Shown: positions 15,163 to 23,814 of the stretch, one piece after another
How the letters are laid out: every line of letters starts with the position of its first letter
How positions within the stretch are numbered: position 1 is the first letter of the stretch
Assembly (NCBI GenBank): GCA_021776795.1
Contig: JAJFFC010000020.1
Location: forward strand, 310,001-374,000
Direction of reading: 5' to 3'
DNA: 64,000 nucleotides
Source of the DNA: Planctomycetota bacterium
Lineage (GTDB): Bacteria > Planctomycetota > UBA1135
Made by a program: the position numbers and the translations under genes
Notes under the pieces: generated by a model
Told to the model about the DNA's origin: nothing
The model's input: the letters and a program-made list of their open reading frames with translations, nothing else
Database searches by the model: none

Positions 15163-17697
15163 TCATGGCTTCTTGGACACCCGAACATTCACCGTATGCA
15201 CTCCGCCAGAATCGGGGATTTCGAAATCAAGCTCGTCTTGGCCATCGAGCAATAGGTAATCCTCGCGCTTGGTCTTCGGCTGATCTACCAAACGATATTG
15301 TGTGAAAACTTGTAAGTGATAGAGCCCTGCATGGGGAAGATGAATCGATTTCAATTGTTGCGGATCCCAAGGAATAATCTGGAGAAATTGGTTCTCTGGG
15401 CTGGAAAGGAGGAGGGAATAGGTGGCATTCTCTGGAAGAACCGGCAAGGCCGTTGCTTGGAGTTGCAATGGAAACGCTGGCTGAAGGTGAACCTCTTGTG
15501 TCGTCCTGGATAGAGTTACTACCGATGCGCGCGAATCCGTAGCCCAAATCTGCACTTGATTGGACGATTTGGCAAAGGGGAAAGGAACTCCTGATTGCCC
15601 AACTAAGCCGCCGTCATTACCAGCAAAGCGGTAATGAAATTCTTTGAGCGGCTCGCCATGGATGCCGAAAACCTGGACCTCGCCCATGTTTAGATAAGGA
15701 CGGAGATCCAGTGGCAGCAAGCGCGGATCTTGTGCTGCGCCTGAAGTTAAGTCGACGTTTTCCACGCTTAAGATTGGCGCATTCACTCCTCGCAGGCGAA
15801 TTCTTAAAGTGTAAACGCCTTCTGGATATGCGCCTAAATCCAGAGGAGATCCGTCCACGGGGATGTCCGGAAGTAACCAAGTGGGCCCCGATCCAGTTGA
15901 TTGGAATTCAAGTCTTAGTAGATTGCTATGGGCGCCAGTGGGAAGCTGAACTTGGAGTTGCTGTTGCGCGGACGGCTTCATCACCACGGTGATTTCAGCG
16001 TTTCCAGCCAGGAAGACCGAATCGGTTGGCAAGAAGGGTTGGCGAGTGACTTGCACCCGGATTGCTCCGCTCCCAGAATTCCCCCAGAGCTGGAATTGGC
16101 CTTTGGTGTTTGTCCAAAAGGTTTCGCCTCCATCTAAGTTACGGTGAGGAGCGCCTTGAAAATTTGGCTCAGCAAGAATGCGAACCTGTGCGCCCCTCAG
16201 CCCTTGACCTTGTTGGTCGACGACCTGGCCCTGTGCGAGTAATGCCGCCCCCAAGACAAGGTCTCCGCCAAGGTTATTTCCGGGATCTAAGTCTTTGTCA
16301 AGGAGATGAACACCCGTAATCCTTACTCCATGTTCAAGGTCACCGAACACAGCCAAGGCTCGTGGAGCTAATCCTTGTCGGTCGTCATCGCTTGACGCCG
16401 CGATGCGGTCGTCAACTGGAACCCGAAGCACGCCCTCAGCGTCTGTTGTGCCTCGGAAGCGTCCCTGCCGGCCACTGGTCAGCAAATTTGCGACCACTTG
16501 TTGCCTCGCCAGTGGATTGCCGTTTCGATCGATGAGGCGAAAATTCAAATAGCATGGCGCTTCTTGAAGCTGCAGCGTAAACACCTTGGTTTCTCCTTCG
16601 AGGGTTGGCCCTAGTCCTGAGTCCCATGGAAGCTTGTGGTGATCGGGAAGGTGAATAGCAAATTCTAGATGCTCCTGTAAAGCGACTGGAAAGGTTGCGA
16701 CGCCCTGAACGAGTGGCTCTTGATTCCAGCCTCGAATTGGTTCCGGCCGTAGGAATACATGATTCAAGGATTCCGTGCCTGGGTGCCCGGGGCGGGAACC
16801 TTGGAGGGAAACCCTCCATCCATCGGGAAAGGAACTTCCGGTCTCTTGAAGGGCACGAACTTGCGCAATGCCGAGTGGGGGAAGTTTGAGCTCAATCTCA
16901 TGAGGCATTTCTTCGCCGACAGAAAAGCGTCGCATCGGTGGGTTTACGCTGGCGATACCGGCGACAACAAAGAGACTATCTTTTCCTTGCGATGACCGTG
17001 GATGAGGACGAAACAGCTGCATATGAGATAGAAGCGCAATCCCCTCTTGATTAGTTTTGGCAAAATGGAATTCAGTCGATTTGCCTGTGCGCCGATTTTT
17101 CCCGGCAAAGCTAACTCGAATATTTTGAGCGTGTGAGCCATCATGATGTTGGACATGAACGCGAAGGGTTTGGTCTGGGAATACATATACGGTGGCGATA
17201 TCTGGCGCGATTCGAGCCCAGTAATATCCCCGGCCATACAGCTCACCCGTGTTCACTTGGAACTCGATATTTCGTTTCTCAGGCCTTTTTATCCAAATCG
17301 CCCCGTCTTTCCCAGTGGATTGGAAATCCTTAGAGGCCATTAAAAGCCGGTCGAAATCTTCCGGCTTGGTCTGCGACCCTGGTTCGACAACCTGCCAATG
17401 AACCGTGACATTCTTCATCAACTCTTTGGTGACCGCATGAAGGACTTGCACTTGCAGTCTTTCATTTTCTGGAATCAGGTCGATATCGTTTTTGGCGACA
17501 AGATCATCTCTCTCGAGGTCAGAACTCTCTTCCGCCATTTTGTCTGCCTGGGTTGGCTTTGAAGCAGCGTCTTTCGGGGAAGTGACCTCCTGTTTGGGGT
17601 GTGGCTCGTTGGAATTTGGCGGACTCTGAAGGAACCAAAGGCCAAAGCCAAACAGGCACAGAATGAGAAGGAGGAGAAGGCGATTCCTGGAAACCAT
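15163..17697 (-). CDS. Membrane-anchored protein with carboxypeptidase-regulatory-like repeats
   Basis: About 844 residues. ATG 17697 gives MVSRNRLLLLLILCLFGFGL, a signal anchor; ATG 17706 and 17739 are alternatives. A low-complexity linker (residues about 30-70) leads to a series of beta-sandwich repeats of the carboxypeptidase-regulatory type, visible in segments such as GNPLARQQVVANLLTSG with TDAEGVLRVPVDD, and GQGLRGAQVRILAEP with NTKGQFQLWG. Such proteins are extracytoplasmic and mostly uncharacterised. It sits between nqrF and apbE after the nqr terminator. Its DNA is AT-richer than the nqr genes, so it may be a later insertion between functionally linked genes. Confidence 0.75.
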   Translation of the reverse strand: MVSRNRLLLLLILCLFGFGLWFLQSPPNSNEPHPKQEVTSPKDAASKPTQADKMAEESSDLERDDLVAKNDIDLIPENERLQVQVLHAVTKELMKNVTVHWQVVEPGSQTKPEDFDRLLMASKDFQSTGKDGAIWIKRPEKRNIEFQVNTGELYGRGYYWARIAPDIATVYVFPDQTLRVHVQHHDGSHAQNIRVSFAGKNRRTGKSTEFHFAKTNQEGIALLSHMQLFRPHPRSSQGKDSLFVVAGIASVNPPMRRFSVGEEMPHEIELKLPPLGIAQVRALQETGSSFPDGWRVSLQGSRPGHPGTESLNHVFLRPEPIRGWNQEPLVQGVATFPVALQEHLEFAIHLPDHHKLPWDSGLGPTLEGETKVFTLQLQEAPCYLNFRLIDRNGNPLARQQVVANLLTSGRQGRFRGTTDAEGVLRVPVDDRIAASSDDDRQGLAPRALAVFGDLEHGVRITGVHLLDKDLDPGNNLGGDLVLGAALLAQGQVVDQQGQGLRGAQVRILAEPNFQGAPHRNLDGGETFWTNTKGQFQLWGNSGSGAIRVQVTRQPFLPTDSVFLAGNAEITVVMKPSAQQQLQVQLPTGAHSNLLRLEFQSTGSGPTWLLPDIPVDGSPLDLGAYPEGVYTLRIRLRGVNAPILSVENVDLTSGAAQDPRLLPLDLRPYLNMGEVQVFGIHGEPLKEFHYRFAGNDGGLVGQSGVPFPFAKSSNQVQIWATDSRASVVTLSRTTQEVHLQPAFPLQLQATALPVLPENATYSLLLSSPENQFLQIIPWDPQQLKSIHLPHAGLYHLQVFTQYRLVDQPKTKREDYLLLDGQDELDFEIPDSGGVHTVNVRVSKKP

Positions 17698-17753
17698 GGC
17701 GTGCATTCGTAAATAGGGTTTTGCCTCTTGCCCAATCAACGGCTGTGACAGGG

Positions 17754-17798
17754 CAAAAAGAAAGCCGGTGACATCCTATCAAGGAATGTCACCGGCTT
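17754..17798 (-). terminator. Intrinsic terminator of the nqr operon
   Basis: On the minus strand the stem (17785-17798 with 17762-17775), about 14 bp and rich in G/C (AAGCCGGTGACAT), is followed by TTCTTTTTGCC. It lies about 50 nt after the nqrF stop and separates nqr transcription from the following genes. Confidence 0.9.
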
Positions 17799-17847
17799 CG
17801 CAGCAGTCAAGGCCGCAAGGCGGGGCGAACCCGCAGCTCAGGTGGGT

Positions 17848-19083
17848 TTACCCGCCGAAGTCGTCGAGGAAGATGTCTTCCGGTTCCACGCCCAGCTCAC
17901 CGAGCATGTTCATGCACGCGGTATTCATCATCGGCGGGCCGCACATGTAGTACTGACACTCTTCTGGAGCGTCGTGGCTACCGAGATAGCTTTCCATCAA
18001 CACTTGGTGGATGAAGCCGGTCTTGCCCTTCCAGTTATCCTCTGGCAAAGGATCGCTCAGTGCCAAGTGCCATTCGAAGTTGGGGAACTCCTCGGCAATG
18101 GCATCGAACTCGTCGACGTAGAAAGCCTCGCGCAGCGAGCGTGCGCCGTACCAGAAGCTGACCTTCTTGCCAGTTTTCAGCGTACGGAAGAGGTGCATTA
18201 GGTGTGAGCGCATGGGAGCCATGCCAGCACCACCGCCGATGAAGACCATTTCGCGGTCATTCTCCTTGAGGAAGAACTCACCGAAGGGACCAGAGATGGT
18301 GACTTTGTCGCCAGGCTTCTGGTTGAAGATGTAGGACGAGGCCTTGCCGGTGGGGATTTCTGGTCCAGCGCCCGGTGGGGGCGTGGCAATACGCACATTG
18401 AGCATGATGCGGTTGCCCTCGGCCGGGTACGACGCCATGGAATAGGCGCGCTCCACGGTTTCCGTGGTGGTCGAGCGAATATCCCACAGGTTGAACTTGT
18501 CCCAGTCTTCGCGGTACTGCTCTTCGATTTCGAAGCCAGTGTACGGAATGTCGTGCGGGGGAATCTCGATCTGGATGTAACCACCCGACTTGTAGTCGAG
18601 GGTTTCGCCTTCGGGAAGCTGCACCACGAACTCCTTAATGAAGGTAGCCACGTTGCGGTTCGAGACCACTTCGCACTCCCACTTCTGCACCGAGAAGATG
18701 GATTCATCGACGCGCAGATGCATGTCATTTTTGACCTTGATCTGACAAGACAAGCGCCAGTTCTCTTTAGCCATGCCGCGGTTGATATGCGTTTCTTCGG
18801 TCGGCAGCAAGGCGCCGCCGCCTTCGTCGATTTGCACCAGGCATTGGCCGCAAGTGCCACCGCCGCCACAAGCCGAAGGAATGAAAATCTTCTGCTCGGC
18901 TAGAGTCGTGAGCAAGTTGCCACCGGCAGCAACCGGGATGGCGTCGCCCTCGTTACCGTTGATGACGAGGTTCACGTTTCCGCTCGCGACAAGCTTGGCT
19001 TTGGCTGCGAGCAGGACAAACACCAGGGCGACCACAACGACCGTGAAGCCGCCGACGCCGAGGAAAATGGTGGTGAGATCCAT
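17848..19083 (-). CDS. nqrF: Na+-translocating NADH:quinone reductase subunit F
   Basis: A 411-residue NADH-oxidising subunit of Na+-NQR. There is an N-terminal membrane helix, then a plant-type 2Fe-2S domain with Cys72, Cys78, Cys81 and Cys113 ([11 protein letters not shown]), an FAD domain with RAYSMASYP, and an NADH domain with [11 protein letters not shown] and CGPPMM; it ends [10 protein letters not shown]. Length and motifs are complete. It is the last gene of nqrABCDEF, starting 16 nt after nqrE, and an intrinsic terminator follows. Confidence 0.98.
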   Translation of the reverse strand: MDLTTIFLGVGGFTVVVVALVFVLLAAKAKLVASGNVNLVINGNEGDAIPVAAGGNLLTTLAEQKIFIPSACGGGGTCGQCLVQIDEGGGALLPTEETHINRGMAKENWRLSCQIKVKNDMHLRVDESIFSVQKWECEVVSNRNVATFIKEFVVQLPEGETLDYKSGGYIQIEIPPHDIPYTGFEIEEQYREDWDKFNLWDIRSTTTETVERAYSMASYPAEGNRIMLNVRIATPPPGAGPEIPTGKASSYIFNQKPGDKVTISGPFGEFFLKENDREMVFIGGGAGMAPMRSHLMHLFRTLKTGKKVSFWYGARSLREAFYVDEFDAIAEEFPNFEWHLALSDPLPEDNWKGKTGFIHQVLMESYLGSHDAPEECQYYMCGPPMMNTACMNMLGELGVEPEDIFLDDFGG

Positions 19084-19099
19084 GTGATGTTCTCCAGCC

Positions 19100-19717
19100 T
19101 TAGAGCTGGATACCTCCGAAGATCATGAAGCCCATGGCCATGAGGCCAGTGGTGATGAAGGTAATGCCCAACCCTCTTAGGCCAGGGGGCACGTTGGAGT
19201 ACTTCAATTTCTCGCGAATCGCGGCGAGCGCGACCATGGCGAGGGCGAAACCGGTACCAGCACCGACACCGAACACGGTGCTTTCGGCGAGGTTGTATTC
19301 GCGCTGCACCATGAACAGCGAGCCACCCAAGATGGCGCAGTTCACCGCGATCAGCGGCAAGAACACACCAAGCGAACCGTAGAGCGCAGGGGAGAACTTA
19401 TCGATGGCCATCTCCACAATCTGCACCATGGCAGCAATCGTGGCAATGAACGCGATGAATGTTAGGAACTCCAAGTTAATCGTGGAGGCCCGCTCTTCAC
19501 CGAGCATCCAGCTCAGCGCACCTTCCTGCAGCAGGTAGTGGTAGATCAGGTTGTTGAGTGGGGTGGTGATTAGCAGCACGAAGATCACGGCAAAGCCAAG
19601 GCCCACCGCGGTCTCGACCTTCTTCGACACCGCCAAAAAGGAGCACATGCCGAGGAAGAAAGCCAACGCCATGTTCTCGATGAACGTGGCCTTGATGAAC
19701 AAGTTGAGGAGTTCCAT
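19100..19717 (-). CDS. nqrE: Na+-NQR subunit E
   Basis: A 205-residue six-helix membrane subunit. It has the NqrE/RnfA-type start ([20 protein letters not shown]) and the central [12 protein letters not shown] segment with the conserved cysteine. NqrD and NqrE each supply two cysteines to the 2Fe-2S centre in the membrane. The start overlaps the nqrD stop by one base (TAATG). Length normal. Confidence 0.97.
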   Translation of the reverse strand: MELLNLFIKATFIENMALAFFLGMCSFLAVSKKVETAVGLGFAVIFVLLITTPLNNLIYHYLLQEGALSWMLGEERASTINLEFLTFIAFIATIAAMVQIVEMAIDKFSPALYGSLGVFLPLIAVNCAILGGSLFMVQREYNLAESTVFGVGAGTGFALAMVALAAIREKLKYSNVPPGLRGLGITFITTGLMAMGFMIFGGIQL

Positions 19718-20343
19718 TAGTTCTCGTCCTCCTGCAGCTCACCGGAGTAGCTGCGCTGTGCCCAAATGATCAGGCCGATGATGAAGAAAGCGCCAGGCGA
19801 CAGCACCATCAGACCGTTGGGGTTGTACCAGCCGCCATTGTTGACGGTCGGCATGACCACATGGCCGAGCAGCTTGCCCGAGCCAAGCAGCTCGCGGAAG
19901 AAACCCACGATGATCAAAATCGCGGAGTAGCCCAGCGAGTTGCCGAGGCCATCCAATGCCGACTTCATGGGTGGGTTGGCCATGGCGAAGGCTTCGGCGC
20001 GACCCATCACAATGCAGTTAGTGATGATTAGGCCGACGAAGACCGACAGCTGCTTGCTCACATCGAACAAGAAGGCCTTCATGATTTGGTCGGCCAGAAT
20101 CACCAAGGAGGCGATGATGGCCAGCTGCGTGATCACGCGGATGCTGCCGGGGATCTTGTTGCGCAACAGCGAAACGGTGACATTGGAGCCGACCAAAACG
20201 AAGGTCAGTGCGGCGCTCATCACCAAGGCCGGTTCCAGCTGCGTGGTCACCGCGAGCGCCGAGCAAATGCCTAGCACTTGCAAGGTGATCGGGTTCTTCA
20301 GGTGGATGGGGCCGAAGAGGATGTCTTTGCTTTCCTTTTGCAT
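19717..20343 (-). CDS. nqrD: Na+-NQR subunit D
   Basis: A 208-residue membrane subunit homologous to NqrE and RnfE. Recognisable parts are [19 protein letters not shown] near the N terminus and [17 protein letters not shown] in the middle, with the conserved cysteine. The ATG at 20343 overlaps the nqrC TGA by one base (TGATG); a GTG one codon earlier is possible. The 3' end overlaps nqrE by one base, so subunits C, D and E are tightly coupled. Confidence 0.97.
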   Translation of the reverse strand: MQKESKDILFGPIHLKNPITLQVLGICSALAVTTQLEPALVMSAALTFVLVGSNVTVSLLRNKIPGSIRVITQLAIIASLVILADQIMKAFLFDVSKQLSVFVGLIITNCIVMGRAEAFAMANPPMKSALDGLGNSLGYSAILIIVGFFRELLGSGKLLGHVVMPTVNNGGWYNPNGLMVLSPGAFFIIGLIIWAQRSYSGELQEDEN

Positions 20344-21107
20344 CACTCGCCCTCCTTCTTGAGGAACTTGCCAAAGGCTTCGTCGTCGAACCAGGCTTGC
20401 ATCGTGGCACCGACAGCGACACTGGTGATGGTGGCACCCGAGATGCCATCGACCTGGTAGCTGTCATCTTTGACTTGACCGAACTTGGTCACGTCGAGAA
20501 TTACCTTGCCAGAATCGTCGAAGACTTTCTTGCCGGGCCACTGCGCGACCCAAGTGGGGTTCACAATCTCGCCACCCAAGCCGGCGGTTTCGCCGTGCTC
20601 ATAGAAGGCGATGCCCTTCACCGTTTCGAGATCCGGCTCCAGTGCAATGTAGCCGTACATGGTCGACCACAGGCCGTTGCCCCAGATCAGGAACACGAAG
20701 CAAGGATGCTTGGGGTCGGTGACCTCAAGGATCATCAATTCCTTGGGGATTCTGCTCACGCGTGCGCGCTTGGCCGCCTTGGAGGTGGCGGGTTCGGCGG
20801 TTGCTGCAGACTTGGAAGCCTTGATGATGGCCTTCGAGTCGAAGGGCATGTCGCCAAGAACCTCGCCCGTTTCCGGGGAGAACTTCAGCACCTTAATCGT
20901 GCTGAACATTTGGTTGGCTTCTTCGCTGGTCGGTTTGGCGTCAGCCTCGATCATGCCCGACACGCGCAGAATTTGCGTCTGCATGTCGAGCAGGGCGTTG
21001 GCCGCCTGCCGGTCTTTAAGGGCGACCGCGGTGGTAGACACGGCCAAGCTGCACACCAGGCAGAGCGCCAGGGCGAAGCCCACGATGTAGCGGTTACTGA
21101 ATTCCAA
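20343..21107 (-). CDS. nqrC: Na+-NQR subunit C (covalent FMN subunit)
   Basis: A 254-residue protein with one N-terminal membrane helix and a periplasmic FMN-binding domain. The flavinylation motif is [10 protein letters not shown] with Thr226 as the likely FMN-linked residue, the substrate of Apb[10 protein letters not shown] is also typical. The start is a TTG preceded by GGGAGAAG, 14 nt inside the end of nqrB. A lysine/alanine-rich insertion near residues 95-118 is longer than I would expect but does not break the domain. Confidence 0.97.
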   Translation of the reverse strand: MEFSNRYIVGFALALCLVCSLAVSTTAVALKDRQAANALLDMQTQILRVSGMIEADAKPTSEEANQMFSTIKVLKFSPETGEVLGDMPFDSKAIIKASKSAATAEPATSKAAKRARVSRIPKELMILEVTDPKHPCFVFLIWGNGLWSTMYGYIALEPDLETVKGIAFYEHGETAGLGGEIVNPTWVAQWPGKKVFDDSGKVILDVTKFGQVKDDSYQVDGISGATITSVAVGATMQAWFDDEAFGKFLKKEGE

Positions 21108-22287
21108 GACGCTTCTCCCGTCGCTTGACGTTGGCTTTGACCACGTAGTAATCGATGGTCGGCGCGAACACGTTCATGAAGATGATGGCGAGCATCATGC
21201 CTTCGGGGTAAGCCGGGTTCAGCACCCGCACCAACACCGTTAGCAATCCGATCAAGATGCCGTAAATCCATTTGCCGGTGTCGGTTTGTGATGCCGAGAC
21301 CGGGTCGGTGGCCATGAACACCGTGCCGAAGGCGAAACCGCCCACGACCAAGTGCCAGGTCCAATCGATGGCCATGTAGTGGCCAGGTGCGGCAAAGAAG
21401 TTGAGCAAGTAGCTCATGCCGATCATGCCGAACAGGCAACCGAGCATGATGCGCCAGCTACCGACGCCACTGCCAATCAGGATGACTGCGCCGATCAAAC
21501 AGGCCAGTGTGCTGGTCTCGGCGAAGGACCCCGGCATCAGCCCGAGGAAGGCATCCCACCAGGACATGTCCTGCAAGGCATTTGCTCCGTCGGTGTAGAA
21601 AGCAGCGAGCGCGGTGGCGCCACTGTGGCCGTCGACGGCAAGCGCCGGATCCGAAGGCAACAAGGTCCAAACTTCACCCGAAATCTGCGCCGGGTAAGCA
21701 ATGAACAAGAACAAACGGCCAGTCAGCGCCGGGTTCAAGATGTTCATGCCAGTGCCGCCAAACACTTCCTTACCAATCAAGGTACCGAAGATGATGCCCA
21801 CCGCGACCTGCCACAACGGAATGCTCGCCGGCACAATCAAAGGGAACAACATGGAAGTGACCAGGAAGCCCTCGTTGATTTCGTGTTTGCGCACGATGGA
21901 GAACAGCGCCTCCACCGCGCCACCCGCAGCTAATGTCACGATGTAAATCGGCAGGAAGGCGAGCAGGCCAATCCACGAAGCGCTCATCACCACATCCATG
22001 GTGATGGAGTCCGCCGCAGCTAGGCCGTAGCTCGAATCCGCCAACATCGCTTGGTAGCCGGTGTTGAAGATCGACCACAAGATGCAGGGCATCAGCGCGA
22101 TGACCACCGTGGTCATCATGCGCTTAAGGTCAATCGCGTCGCGGACGTGTGGCCCCGACATGGTGCGGTGACCAGGGGTGTACAAGAAGCTGTCGCCCGC
22201 TTCCCACAGCGGATACCACTTCTCGAACTTGCCGCCCTTCTCAAACAAAGGGGCGATGGCATCGAGTTTCTTACGCAGGAACTTCAT
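21094..22287 (-). CDS. nqrB: Na+-NQR subunit B (covalent FMN subunit)
   Basis: A 397-residue polytopic subunit that forms the Na+ channel region. The FMN site is [12 protein letters not shown] with Thr225 as the expected flavinylated residue. Other family segments are [20 protein letters not shown] near the N terminus, [19 protein letters not shown] and [15 protein letters not shown]. It starts 2 nt after the nqrA stop and overlaps nqrC by 14 bp. Length normal. Confidence 0.98.
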   Translation of the reverse strand: MKFLRKKLDAIAPLFEKGGKFEKWYPLWEAGDSFLYTPGHRTMSGPHVRDAIDLKRMMTTVVIALMPCILWSIFNTGYQAMLADSSYGLAAADSITMDVVMSASWIGLLAFLPIYIVTLAAGGAVEALFSIVRKHEINEGFLVTSMLFPLIVPASIPLWQVAVGIIFGTLIGKEVFGGTGMNILNPALTGRLFLFIAYPAQISGEVWTLLPSDPALAVDGHSGATALAAFYTDGANALQDMSWWDAFLGLMPGSFAETSTLACLIGAVILIGSGVGSWRIMLGCLFGMIGMSYLLNFFAAPGHYMAIDWTWHLVVGGFAFGTVFMATDPVSASQTDTGKWIYGILIGLLTVLVRVLNPAYPEGMMLAIIFMNVFAPTIDYYVVKANVKRREKRLGIQ

Positions 22288-22289
22288 GG

Positions 22290-23636
22290 TTAACCTTCCT
22301 TCTCGATACGTGTGAGCATGGCGCGCAGCATGTCGGTCATGTCAATCTTGGAGGGGCACACGTATTGGCACAGGGCGATGTCTTCCTCGTCCAGTTCCAG
22401 CACACCCAATTTTTCCGCGCCTTCCAAATCATCGGAGGCGATGGCTTTGATCAGCTGAGTGGGCAGAATGTCCATCGGCATGACCTTCTCGTAGTTGCCG
22501 AGCGGCACGATCGCGCGCTCGCCACCGTTGACGTCGGTGTCAAAGCGCAGGGACTTCTTCAGGAACTTGGCGAGGTAAGTGTTGGTCAGCGACCAGCGGC
22601 TTCCGATGGGCTTGGTCCAACCCAGGAACTCGCGCTCGGGCGCATCGTCGATCAGCGTGAGCTGGCGCGAGTAGCGGCCAAGGTAACCCTTCAGGGTTCC
22701 GGGGTCGGCAGTGGCGCCATCCAGAGCCGAACCGTTGACGAAGCGCGTAACTTCGGCGGAGGCGTAGTCCTGGAAGGCCTTGGTCGCGGCACCACGGCGG
22801 GTGTTGACGATGGCCGCCTCTTTGGCAGCCGGACCCACAACCGCAACGCGACGTTCGGTCGGGACTTTGCCACTGCGCAGGAAGGCGCCAATCTCTGCCA
22901 CGCCCTGTACATCGATGTGCCACGCGGTGCGGTTTTGCCCAACCGGGTCGAGGTGGTGGATATGCACCCCGGCATTGCCTGCAGGGTGTTTCCCGCCAAA
23001 GGCTTGTTCTTTCACGCCATCGACCATGAGCTCGGACCAGTTGTCCTTCGGCGAGGTGCACAAGTAAGTAGCACCACCAGACAGTTTGGTCAGGGCAGTC
23101 AATCCTGCGCGGAAGTCATCTTCGCGGCCAGCGAGGAATTCGCGCGGGGAAACCGCCTGCGGCGCAGTGTCGATTGCCGTGACAAAGATACTGCGTGGGG
23201 TTTCGCTGGAGACGGCCACCTTGTTGAAGGGGCGCTGGCGCAGGTTGGGCCACAACCCAGAAGGCTGCAGTGCTGCCACCAGTTCATCGCGCGAAGCTTT
23301 ACCCGGATCTACCGGGAGGAACTCCACAGTCTCTTCATGGCCGCCGACTTCGACGACTACCGAAAGGACTACGCGACGCTCTCCGCGATGAACCGCTTTC
23401 AGCGTGCCACCAGCAGGGGAGGTGTAGAGGACATCGGGATCGCGCTTGTCGCAAAACAGCGGGGTGCCGATTTGGACTGCGTCGCCGACTTGGGCCAACA
23501 TGCGCACCTTGATGCCCCAGGACTCACCTGGAAGCAGTGCGATTTCGGAGACGGCAGGGCCGTCAACTATGTTGTGGGAAGGGAGGGGGCCCTGAATGGG
23601 TAGATTCAGACCCCGTTTGATTGTGATGACCGCCAT
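22290..23636 (-). CDS. nqrA: Na+-NQR subunit A
   Basis: A 448-residue peripheral subunit at the head of the operon. It begins with [13 protein letters not shown] and contains [26 protein letters not shown]-like [18 protein letters not shown], and a C-terminal [10 protein letters not shown] segment. The minus-strand leader carries AGGAG about 9 nt before the ATG. A TAAAAT element at 23733-23738 (minus) could be the -10 of the nqr promoter, giving a leader of about 90 nt, but no -35 is visible. The gene upstream on the same strand ends 179 nt away. Confidence 0.97.
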   Translation of the reverse strand: MAVITIKRGLNLPIQGPLPSHNIVDGPAVSEIALLPGESWGIKVRMLAQVGDAVQIGTPLFCDKRDPDVLYTSPAGGTLKAVHRGERRVVLSVVVEVGGHEETVEFLPVDPGKASRDELVAALQPSGLWPNLRQRPFNKVAVSSETPRSIFVTAIDTAPQAVSPREFLAGREDDFRAGLTALTKLSGGATYLCTSPKDNWSELMVDGVKEQAFGGKHPAGNAGVHIHHLDPVGQNRTAWHIDVQGVAEIGAFLRSGKVPTERRVAVVGPAAKEAAIVNTRRGAATKAFQDYASAEVTRFVNGSALDGATADPGTLKGYLGRYSRQLTLIDDAPEREFLGWTKPIGSRWSLTNTYLAKFLKKSLRFDTDVNGGERAIVPLGNYEKVMPMDILPTQLIKAIASDDLEGAEKLGVLELDEEDIALCQYVCPSKIDMTDMLRAMLTRIEKEG

Positions 23637-23814
23637 CGAACCGGACTCCTAGGGAGAGGTGGTGAAGGTTCCTAAGACCGACTGCGTACCGTCCCCTAGG
23701 AAATCACGGGGAAAGCGCAGAAAACGGGTGAGATTTTACGATGGCGGGGCCACTTGCTGTCCCCTCATCAGCCAGGATTATTGTGCCCACTTTTGGGTCC
23801 GCCTTCGAGTCGAA

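Noticed and set aside
20397..21128. 243-codon open frame antisense to nqrC
   Set aside because: Exactly opposite a complete nqrC with its flavin motif; shadow frame.
22149..23603. 484-codon open frame antisense to nqrA and nqrB
   Set aside because: It runs over two strongly conserved genes on the other strand; no family features and no separate promoter. A GC-rich shadow.
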